64,000 nucleotides of DNA from a virus: IMG/VR virus record IMGVR_UViG_3300012000_000013, positions 1 to 64,000 of that record. One strand, written 5' to 3'. The notes under the pieces were generated by a model. That model saw only the letters and a list, made by a program, of their open reading frames with translations, did no database searches and had not been told where the DNA came from. How positions within the stretch are numbered: the first letter of the stretch is position 1; the number at the start of each line of letters is the position of its first letter. Of this stretch, positions 27,101 to 33,222 are shown piece after piece. The translations under genes were made by a program, and so were the position numbers.

Positions 27101-28039
27101 ATGGGAATTGAATTTTTTAAAGCCTCTTCAAATTTAATGTTGGTTCGGCCACAGGGATATACTTTTCCTAACGGGTTAACTGGAGGGACGACAATTTCAG
27201 TTGATTATTTGGTTGTTGCTGGTGGCGGTGGTGGTGGCGGAAATACTGGCGGTGGCGGTGGCGCAGGTGGTTATAGAACAGCTTCAGGATTCTCTGTTAC
27301 TGCATCAACTTCATATTCAATTACTGTTGGTGCTGGCGGATCAGGAACAACAGGAGGAACTTCAACAAATGGTTCTTCATCTATATTTTCTTCTATAACT
27401 TCCAGTGGAGGAGGTTATGGTGGTGATTTAGTTTTTCCTGCAGGAGGTTATAATAGACCCGCTGCAAGTGGAGGGTCTGGTGGTGGAGGAGGAAGTGCTT
27501 ATGCAGGAAATCCTACTCCAAGCACAAATTTTGGACCAGGTGCTGCTGGAACTCCAGGCCAAGGAAATTCTGGTGGAAATGGCCAATCAAATGTTTCTAA
27601 TAATTCACCAGGAACAAATTTAACTGCTGGCGGTGGTGGCGGTGGTTCAGGTGGTACTGGCGGAGGCACAACACCTGGAACAGGCGGTGCTGGTGGTGCA
27701 GGTACAGCTTCGCCATTATCAGGAACACCAGTAACATATTCTGGCGGCGGTGGTGGCGGAGGATTTGTTACTTCAGGCCCTGCTGGGACTCCTGGTGGTG
27801 CAGGAGGAGGTGCTAGTCCAGGCACAGGAGCAAATGGAACAACAAACACTGGCGGTGGCGGTGGCGGTGGTGGGACAGGAACAACTTTAGGAGGCAACGG
27901 TGCCTCTGGCATCGTAATTATTCGTTATTCAGGAGTTCAAGCTGCTACTGGTGGTACTGTAACATCTTCTGGTGGAAATACAATACACACCTTTAACGGT
28001 GACGGAATTTTTAGAACAGAATTTTTCGTAATCAATTAA
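27101..28039 (+). CDS. Glycine-rich adhesin, copy 2
   Basis: 312 aa. Same base (LVRPQGYTFPNGL, VDYLVVAGGGGGGG) and cap (SGIVIIRYSGVQAATGG, TIHTFNGDGIF) as the flanking copies, but the Gly-rich middle has different linkers (for example SPGTNLTAGGG and TSGPAGTPGGAG) and more Pro. No strong ribosome site precedes the ATG (TTAAAGAAAATAATG). The high-GC Gly codon runs stand out from the AT-rich surroundings and produce long proline-rich antisense frames that are not genes. Confidence 0.78.
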   Translation: MGIEFFKASSNLMLVRPQGYTFPNGLTGGTTISVDYLVVAGGGGGGGNTGGGGGAGGYRTASGFSVTASTSYSITVGAGGSGTTGGTSTNGSSSIFSSITSSGGGYGGDLVFPAGGYNRPAASGGSGGGGGSAYAGNPTPSTNFGPGAAGTPGQGNSGGNGQSNVSNNSPGTNLTAGGGGGGSGGTGGGTTPGTGGAGGAGTASPLSGTPVTYSGGGGGGGFVTSGPAGTPGGAGGGASPGTGANGTTNTGGGGGGGGTGTTLGGNGASGIVIIRYSGVQAATGGTVTSSGGNTIHTFNGDGIFRTEFFVIN

Positions 28040-28045
28040 AAAAAT

Positions 28046-29029
28046 ATGTCCGCAATTAAATATCTCAAAGCAAACAGAGTAGGCAAATTGGTTCGGCCAA
28101 ATGGATATATTTTTCCTTCTGGACTTTCTGCAACCGCAAATTTAGTTGTGGACTATATTGTAGTTGCTGGAGGCGGTGGCGGTGGTGGTTATGGTGGAGG
28201 CGGTGGCGGTGGTGGTATGAGAACTGGTTCAGGATTTTCTGTAACATCATCAACTCCCTATTCAATTACAGTTGGAGGCGGCGGGCCAGGAGGTTCTGCT
28301 GGTTCAAGCAGAGGTGGAACAGGAACAGGAACAGCGGGAAGTAATGGTTCATCTTCTATTTTTTCTTCAATAACTTCTTCTGGTGGTGGCGGAGGAGGAA
28401 CAGAAGATGGAAACGGCCGAAGCGGGGGTTCTGGTGGAGGCGCAGGCGGAACAGGTTTTCCAAGTGCTCCAATGACAGCAGGACAAGGAACTCCAGGTCA
28501 AGGAAACAATGGTGGCACAAGTGCAGGTAGCGGTTCTGTGCCAGGAAGTCCTTCAGGTTCAGGATGCGGTGGCGGTGGTGGCGCCGGTGCTGTTGGTGCC
28601 AATGCAGTTAATCCTTCTGGAGGAAATGGCGGCGATGGAACATCAACAACAATTGCACCTTCAGGTAACCCAACAACTTATGCTGGTGGCGGAGGTGGCG
28701 GTTTTAGAGCTAGTCCTGGTGCTACTGTTTCTGCTGGTTCTGGAGGTAGTGGAGGCGGAGGTGCTGGAGCTTTTACAGCACCAGTAGCCACAGCAGGTAC
28801 GACAAATACTGGTGGCGGCGGCGGCGGCGGAGGTCATTTGAACGGACCAGGAAACCAAGGAGCTGGCGGTGCAGGTGGTTCAGGTACTGTAATCATTCGT
28901 TACGCTGGTATCCAAGCTGCTACAGGTGGTGCCGTTACATCTTCTGGTGGATATACAATACATACTTTTACTGGTGACGGAACATTTGCTACTAATTCCA
29001 ATTTTGGACTTATTTACTCAATCAATTAA
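28046..29029 (+). CDS. Glycine-rich adhesin, copy 3
   Basis: 327 aa. Third paralogue: base KLVRPNGYIFPSGL and VDYIVVAGGGGGG, cap SGTVIIRYAGIQAATGG and TIHTFTGDGTF, with the longest Gly-rich middle. The closing residues YSIN parallel YQIN and FVIN of the other two copies. The ATG follows the copy 2 stop by 6 nt. Three co-encoded versions imply either a hetero-oligomeric tip or alternative receptor specificities. That interpretation is inference. Confidence 0.78.
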   Translation: MSAIKYLKANRVGKLVRPNGYIFPSGLSATANLVVDYIVVAGGGGGGGYGGGGGGGGMRTGSGFSVTSSTPYSITVGGGGPGGSAGSSRGGTGTGTAGSNGSSSIFSSITSSGGGGGGTEDGNGRSGGSGGGAGGTGFPSAPMTAGQGTPGQGNNGGTSAGSGSVPGSPSGSGCGGGGGAGAVGANAVNPSGGNGGDGTSTTIAPSGNPTTYAGGGGGGFRASPGATVSAGSGGSGGGGAGAFTAPVATAGTTNTGGGGGGGGHLNGPGNQGAGGAGGSGTVIIRYAGIQAATGGAVTSSGGYTIHTFTGDGTFATNSNFGLIYSIN

Positions 29030-29033
29030 ACCA

Positions 29034-29041
29034 TATAAATA
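29034..29041 (+). promoter_or_regulatory. Late promoter TATAAATA
   Basis: Exact octamer after the third adhesin, 29 nt before the ATG at 29071, with TAGGAG as ribosome site. Conventional leader for the small-protein cluster that follows. Confidence 0.75.
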
Positions 29042-29070
29042 GCGGTGTCACTTTTTATTAGGAGCTTTAA

Positions 29071-29463
29071 ATGGCACATTTTGCAAAATTAAATTCAGAC
29101 AATGTAGTAGTCCATGTTTCAGTTGTTGATAACTGGAACTGCGTTGATGGTTCGGGTAATGAAGTAGAAGCAATTGGTGTTGCTTTTCTACAAAGCGTTC
29201 ACGGTGTTGAACCTGGCATTACATGGAAACAAACAAGTTATAACGGCAACATTCGCAAGAACTATGCAGGTATTGGAATGACATATGACGCTGGTCGTGA
29301 TGCTTTCATTTCACCAAAACCATTTGCATCTTGGGTTCTAAACGAAACAACTTGCCGCTGGGAAGCACCAGTTGCTATGCCTTCTGATGCTGGCACAGGA
29401 ACACCGCCAAAGATGTATCGCTGGGATGAAGATACAGTTAATTGGGTTGAAGTAACAATTTAA
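29071..29463 (+). CDS. Conserved small protein of the fibre block
   Basis: 130 aa. MAHFAKLNSDNVVVHVSVVD opens a pattern I recognise from many cyanophage and pelagiphage fibre regions. It continues WKQTSYNGNIRKNYAGIGMT, YDAGRDAFISPKPFASWVLN and CRWEAPVAMP, with a Trp-rich C-terminus. No catalytic set is visible. It may be a fibre-associated structural or assembly protein. Well expressed by the look of its late promoter and TAGGAG site. The role is unknown. Confidence 0.7.
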   Translation: MAHFAKLNSDNVVVHVSVVDNWNCVDGSGNEVEAIGVAFLQSVHGVEPGITWKQTSYNGNIRKNYAGIGMTYDAGRDAFISPKPFASWVLNETTCRWEAPVAMPSDAGTGTPPKMYRWDEDTVNWVEVTI

Positions 29464-29478
29464 TTATAGGAGTTTATA

Positions 29479-29886
29479 ATGGATGTAAATAATGTTAGTG
29501 AAGTAATGAAGAATTTTTCTGGCGACAATGGTATGCCAGTTGGTATTGATACTGCAATCAAGGCTTTAAGGCCTGGTGCAACATGGGAAATTGAAATGGC
29601 CGGTGGCAATATCACTTATCATAAGTGGTATCACAAAGATGGATTAAAACCGCCAACCAAAGATGAGATTGATGTAGAGCTTGCTTATCAAGAAAAGTTA
29701 GCTAAGCATTATCAATATGCTTATGATAGGTGCAAACATTATCCTGATGGATTTGAGCAACTAGATATGTTGTGGCACGCAGTCAATGAAGGAATAGATT
29801 TAAAGAATTCAGAGTGGTTTCAAACGATTAAGGAAGTTAAAGAACAATTTCCTAAATCAGAAGGTAATCCACCAACAAAAGATTAA
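29479..29886 (+). CDS. Small protein with YPxGxEQLDMLWH motif
   Basis: 135 aa. The first half is a small beta domain (GMPVGIDTAIKALRPGATWE). Residues 68-100 read YQYAYDRCKHYPDGFEQLDM followed by LWHAVNEG, a motif known from tail-fibre assembly or accessory proteins of many phages (R-x-x-x-Y-P-x-x-x-x-Q-L-D-x-L-W). ATAGGAG ribosome site. Probably a fibre chaperone-type protein; the assignment is from motif memory only. Confidence 0.6.
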   Translation: MDVNNVSEVMKNFSGDNGMPVGIDTAIKALRPGATWEIEMAGGNITYHKWYHKDGLKPPTKDEIDVELAYQEKLAKHYQYAYDRCKHYPDGFEQLDMLWHAVNEGIDLKNSEWFQTIKEVKEQFPKSEGNPPTKD

Positions 29887-29893
29887 TAACAAG

Positions 29894-29901
29894 AATAAAT
29901 A
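29894..29901 (+). promoter_or_regulatory. Late-promoter-like AATAAATA
   Basis: NATAAATA match 7 nt before the ATG at 29909, with no Shine-Dalgarno between. Another candidate for a near-leaderless late message. Confidence 0.45.
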
Positions 29902-29908
29902 GGCTACC

Positions 29909-31015
29909 ATGGCATTCATAGGCAACACCGTTCAAACAGTTCCGTTTATCACAGATACTTTCTCTGGTACTGGTGCTCAAACGGCATTTACTCCGTTAAC
30001 TAGAGCACCAGCTGGCTCAGCATCTATTGCTGTGTTTATCGCTGGTGTTTATCAACCTCCTTCTGCATATACATTAAGTGGCGTTACCATTACTTTTGTT
30101 TCTGCACCAACAGCAGGCGCAGGTAATATTATTGTTTTACATTTAGGTAATGGTTCTGCAACACAAGTTCCATCTGATGGCTCTGTAACAGTTTCTAAAT
30201 TAAGCAGTGATGTTTATGGATATATCAATGCAGCTTTTGCAACTGCCAATTCAGATAGTGGTGTTGCTAATAGTGGTGCTAGTTATGCTAACTCTGCATT
30301 TATTACTGCTAACAATAGTCTTGGTATTGATTTAACACAGAACACTAATATTACAAATGCTGGAACTTATGCCAATTCAGCCTTTGCTGCAGCTAATACG
30401 GCAACAGCTTCTGGTTCATACGCCAATTCAGCATTTATAGCTGCTAACAACAGTCTTGGTATTGATACTACTCAAAATACCAACATAACAAACGCTGGCA
30501 CTTATGCTAATGCGGCTTTCTTAGTTGCTAATACTCCAACTCATGTAGCAAATAGTGCCGCTAGTTATGCAAATAGTGGATTTGCCGTAGCTAACTCTGC
30601 CGCTGGATATGCTAACTCCGCATTTGCAAAAGCTAACACTGCTGGTGTTGGAACAGTAACTTCAGTTGCTACTGGTAATGGATTATCAGGTGGAACAATT
30701 ACTTCTACTGGAACCTTAGTAGTTGCTTGCCCAACATTTAATACTGTTGGAAGTTATTGTTTTGGTGGGTGGACAAATAATTGCGGTGGCGCAACTTTAA
30801 GTTCAGGTAGCAATTATTCTGCTGGAAGTGGTTTTAGACAAATTCGATCTGTAACAATAGTAAGAAATGATTCTCAACCTTCTTGCAGTAGTTCCGCAGG
30901 TTCTGTAAGTAGTAATAATTTATCAGGCACTTGGAAAATTATGGGTGCACCTGCCTCATCAACTACAAATATGGGTGAAGTTGCTAACATGACTTTAGTT
31001 TGCAGAGTATCTTAA
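29909..31015 (+). CDS. Tail-fibre protein with YANSAF repeats and Cys-containing tip
   Basis: 368 aa. Residues 1-90 are a beta attachment domain (FITDTFSGTGAQTAFTPLTR, like the 24698 fibre). Residues 105-245 carry YANSAFxxAN repeats alternating with LGIDLTQNTNITNAGTYANS units. The C-terminal 120 residues form a distinct tip (SYCFGGWTNNCGGATLSSGS, then SVTIVRNDSQPSC) with four Cys that could form disulphides or bind metal. Probably a trimeric receptor-binding fibre. The target is unknown. Confidence 0.7.
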   Translation: MAFIGNTVQTVPFITDTFSGTGAQTAFTPLTRAPAGSASIAVFIAGVYQPPSAYTLSGVTITFVSAPTAGAGNIIVLHLGNGSATQVPSDGSVTVSKLSSDVYGYINAAFATANSDSGVANSGASYANSAFITANNSLGIDLTQNTNITNAGTYANSAFAAANTATASGSYANSAFIAANNSLGIDTTQNTNITNAGTYANAAFLVANTPTHVANSAASYANSGFAVANSAAGYANSAFAKANTAGVGTVTSVATGNGLSGGTITSTGTLVVACPTFNTVGSYCFGGWTNNCGGATLSSGSNYSAGSGFRQIRSVTIVRNDSQPSCSSSAGSVSSNNLSGTWKIMGAPASSTTNMGEVANMTLVCRVS

Positions 31016-31027
31016 AAAGGAAAATAT

Positions 31028-31282
31028 ATGTTTACTTTAGAATATGCCAAAAATCCAATTTACAACAACGAAGAAGGCACAGCCATTCTCCTAACAGTTA
31101 AATGGGAAGAATTTGTAGAAGAAATGCCTTTTGGTGCTTGCTCTTTTGATCCTGAGCCTTGGGGTGTTGATTTATATAATCGTGCAAAAACGGGTGAATT
31201 TGGTGAAGTTTTACCATTTCAAACAACAGTTGTTGCAAGCATTGATTTTCAGCCAACATCAACAGGTACACAAACATTGTGA
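31028..31282 (+). CDS. Conserved small protein of the fibre block
   Basis: 84 aa. MFTLEYAKNPIYNNEEGTAI and VKWEEFVEEMPFGACSFDPE form a pattern familiar from marine T4-like phage fibre regions. There is no known domain. AAAAGGAAAATATATG gives a good ribosome site. Its stop overlaps the GTG start of the cupin gene, so the pair is coupled. Function unknown. Confidence 0.65.
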   Translation: MFTLEYAKNPIYNNEEGTAILLTVKWEEFVEEMPFGACSFDPEPWGVDLYNRAKTGEFGEVLPFQTTVVASIDFQPTSTGTQTL

Positions 31283-31557
31283 TTCAAGTATCACCAAAAC
31301 ATTTTTTTACTTATGATGGGGCAACTTTATCGGTTTATCATGCTAATAAAGGTCAAGGTTTGCCTAAACACGAACATTCATATCATCATGCAATAGTTTG
31401 TCATTCAGGTTCTTGCGTAGTTCGTGTTGAAGGTAAAGAATTAGTAATGACTAAAAATACTCAACCTGTTAATTTATTAGCAGGTAAATGGCATGAAATT
31501 GAAGCATTAGAAAATGAAACTGTGTTTGTTAATGTTTTTGCAGAAGGTAAATCTTAA
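31279..31557 (+). CDS. Small cupin-fold protein (GTG start)
   Basis: 92 aa. A single cupin barrel is suggested by KGQGLPKHEHSYHHAIVC (HxH metal ligands H31, H33) and a second motif LLAGKWHEIEAL with a third His. The usual Glu between them is not obvious. The GTG start overlaps the upstream stop (GTGA). Cupins bind metals or small ligands. In this setting it may be a structural or capping domain in fibre assembly, or a modifying enzyme. The fold is a motif-level call. Confidence 0.65.
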   Translation: MIQVSPKHFFTYDGATLSVYHANKGQGLPKHEHSYHHAIVCHSGSCVVRVEGKELVMTKNTQPVNLLAGKWHEIEALENETVFVNVFAEGKS

Positions 31558-31733
31558 TGAGAACTGAATATTGTAAAGGCAGAATTTATCCTAATAGTGT
31601 TCCTGAGTTTCGGCACTTACAAAAAGCAGACGGAACAATGGAAATGCAAGTGCGGTATATAAATTCAGGTATGGGTTACACAGGCAAATGGATGCCTGTT
31701 AAAACAGAGCAAGAGCAGACTGAAGTAAAATAA
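31557..31733 (+). CDS. Conserved 58-aa protein
   Basis: 58 aa. Overlaps the cupin stop by TAATG. MRTEYCKGRIYPNSVPEFRH continues with EMQVRYINSGMGYTGKWMPV and ends with a Glu/Gln tail. Coding is supported by the coupled start, codon use like its neighbours, and a terminator 46 nt after the stop. I recall similar small proteins in marine T4-like fibre regions. Function unknown. Confidence 0.65.
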   Translation: MRTEYCKGRIYPNSVPEFRHLQKADGTMEMQVRYINSGMGYTGKWMPVKTEQEQTEVK

Positions 31734-31778
31734 AACAATAAAACTTAGTTGATAACTACTTGCCAGCCAAGAAAGTTT

Positions 31779-31803
31779 AAACCCTGCTTTTGCAGGGTTT
31801 TTT
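31779..31803 (+). terminator. Rho-independent terminator
   Basis: A stem AAACCCTGC/GCAGGGTTT (9 bp, 6 of them the GC-containing core) with a TTTT loop runs into six T. It separates the small-protein cluster from the homing endonuclease. Between it and the next gene (31804-31906) I see no other clear element. Confidence 0.9.
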
Positions 31804-31906
31804 CTATCCATCAATACCCAATTGGACTAAATATAAATGCCTATCACGGTGCGCTAACACCTATAGGCTCTATGTCTTGATTCCATAACAGTAAGGAGAC
31901 ACAGCT

Positions 31907-32647
31907 GTGAATATTTATCATCCAATTCAAAACAAGTATTGTCAATGGTACCAAAATTTGGTAACTAAGGCTAAAGATAGAGTCCTTGATAATACTATTT
32001 ACCAAGAAAAACACCATATCATACCTAAATGTTTTGGTGGAAATGACTTGCCAATCAATCTAGTTTCTTTAACACTTAGAGAACACTATGTTGCACATTT
32101 ACTTTTATCAAAAATGTATGTTGGTGAAGCCAAAAGAAAAATGATGTATGCTTTATGGAGAATGTTACTGCGAGAGAAAACTCGTGGTTCAAGAACATTT
32201 GAAATGTATAGGCAACAGTATATTGAAACTGCCTTAAATACACAAGTAATAACTGATGAATTTCGTCAGAAAGTTTCTAATAGTACCAAAGGAATAAAAA
32301 AAACAATCACTCAAAAAGTTTTGGATAAAAACAAAAGATTGAAAGTTGAACTGTCTGGTATTGGCAATCCAATGTATGGCAAAAAGCAAACGGATAATGC
32401 CAAATTATTAATATCTAAAAGACTAACTAAGCATTATGAAAATCCAGAAAATCGTAAAAAACAAGCATTAACTAGAATTGGTTCAAAACACTCTGAGGAA
32501 GTCAAAAATAAAATGTCTAAAGATAGAGCTGGTGCAGGAAATGCTATGTTTGGTAAAAAACATTCAGAAGAAACCCGTAAAAAGATAAGTGAGGCAGGCA
32601 AAAAAAGGTATAAAACAGAACGGCAAGATAACATAAATAGAACATAA
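31907..32647 (+). mobile_element. Free-standing HNH homing endonuclease with NUMOD3-type repeats
   Basis: 246 aa, GTG start behind TAAGGAGA. The HNH core is YQEKHHIIPKCFGGNDLPIN (H36/H37, N51), followed by LVSLTLREHYVAHLLLSKMY. Two DNA-binding NUMOD3-like units lie at about 152-173 (GNPMYGKKQTDNAK) and 210-236 (GNAMFGKKHSEETRKKISEA). The C-terminus is Lys-rich. Such genes copy themselves into allelic sites by cutting DNA. This one sits between a terminator and the fibre cluster, and its last bases contain a late-promoter octamer used by the next gene. It is not inside an intron and no flanking gene appears split. Assignment is confident. Confidence 0.88.
32632..32639 (+). promoter_or_regulatory. 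Late-promoter-like CATAAATA inside the HNH gene end
   Basis: NATAAATA match overlapping the last HNH codons, 35 nt before the apparent AUU start at 32675. It could restore late transcription of the fibre genes downstream of the inserted endonuclease. Confidence 0.5.
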
Positions 32648-32674
32648 AGTTAATCAAATTTAAGGGGAACTAAA

Positions 32675-33007
32675 ATTTCTGCTTTTTCGGAACTGCTCAT
32701 TGAGCAGAATGCCACTTTCTCCACCACAGTTAATGTAGTAGATTCAGCCGGTTCTGCTGTCAATCTCTATGGGTATTCTGCTTCCACTCAAATGCGTAAA
32801 TCATACTACGCAACATCAGCTACAATAATTACTTCAACCATTACAGGTAATGCTAATGGTGAAATTACTCTTTCTATGACGGCAGCCAATACTGCCAATT
32901 TGACCCCTGGTCGATCCGTTTTTGACCTTTTAATTACAGCTCCAAATGGAACAAAAACAAGAGTAATTGAAGGAATTGTTGTAATATCGCCAGGAGTTAC
33001 ACAATAA
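32675..33007 (+). CDS. Small fibre-block structural protein with apparent AUU start
   Basis: 110 aa if started at ATT 32675. The frame is coding well upstream of the first ATG (32792): SAFSELLIEQNATFSTTVNV and VDSAGSAVNLYGYSASTQMR form one continuous Ig-like beta pattern with the rest (GEITLSMTAANTANLTPGRS, TKTRVIEGIVVISPGVTQ). That pattern is familiar from cyanophage structural proteins. AAGGGG lies 7 nt before the ATT, and no ATG, GTG or TTG is available in frame upstream. Starting at 32792 would give 71 aa and cut the domain. Either AUU is used or ATG was mutated or misread. It overlaps the next gene by TAATGG. Confidence 0.7.
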   Translation: MSAFSELLIEQNATFSTTVNVVDSAGSAVNLYGYSASTQMRKSYYATSATIITSTITGNANGEITLSMTAANTANLTPGRSVFDLLITAPNGTKTRVIEGIVVISPGVTQ

Positions 33008-33222
33008 TGGCTATTACAGGAATTGTTAAACAACAGGTTAGGTCAACAATTGTAGCACAAAGTTTTGCACCTAAACCAAATGTGGCGTTAACTGAATTGA
33101 CAGATGTTAATGTTTCAACAATTCAGAACAATCAAGTGTTACAATACAATTCTGCTACAGGTAAATTTGTAGCAAACACAGTAACCGCTTCTTTAGTTGC
33201 GGTTAACGGCGGTTCGTTTTAA
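33007..33222 (+). CDS. Small fibre accessory protein ending GGSF
   Basis: 71 aa. MAITGIVKQQVRSTIVAQSF, then ALTELTDVNVSTIQNNQVLQ and YNSATGKFVANTV, a conserved short structural pattern of marine T4-like phages. It ends VNGGSF, a C-terminus shared with three other proteins in this block. Its stop overlaps the ATG of the 925-aa fibre, so the two are coupled. Probably an attachment or assembly partner of that fibre; inference. Confidence 0.7.
   Translation: MAITGIVKQQVRSTIVAQSFAPKPNVALTELTDVNVSTIQNNQVLQYNSATGKFVANTVTASLVAVNGGSF

Noticed and set aside
27499-27912. Long proline-rich minus-strand frame of 137 codons inside glycine-rich adhesin 2
   Set aside because: It is the antisense of GGN codon runs, which read as Pro; it has no ribosome site and lies fully inside a well-supported gene.
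31832-31839. TATAAATG as a late promoter for the HNH gene
   Set aside because: The last base does not match NATAAATA and it lies 67 nt from the GTG; too weak to annotate.
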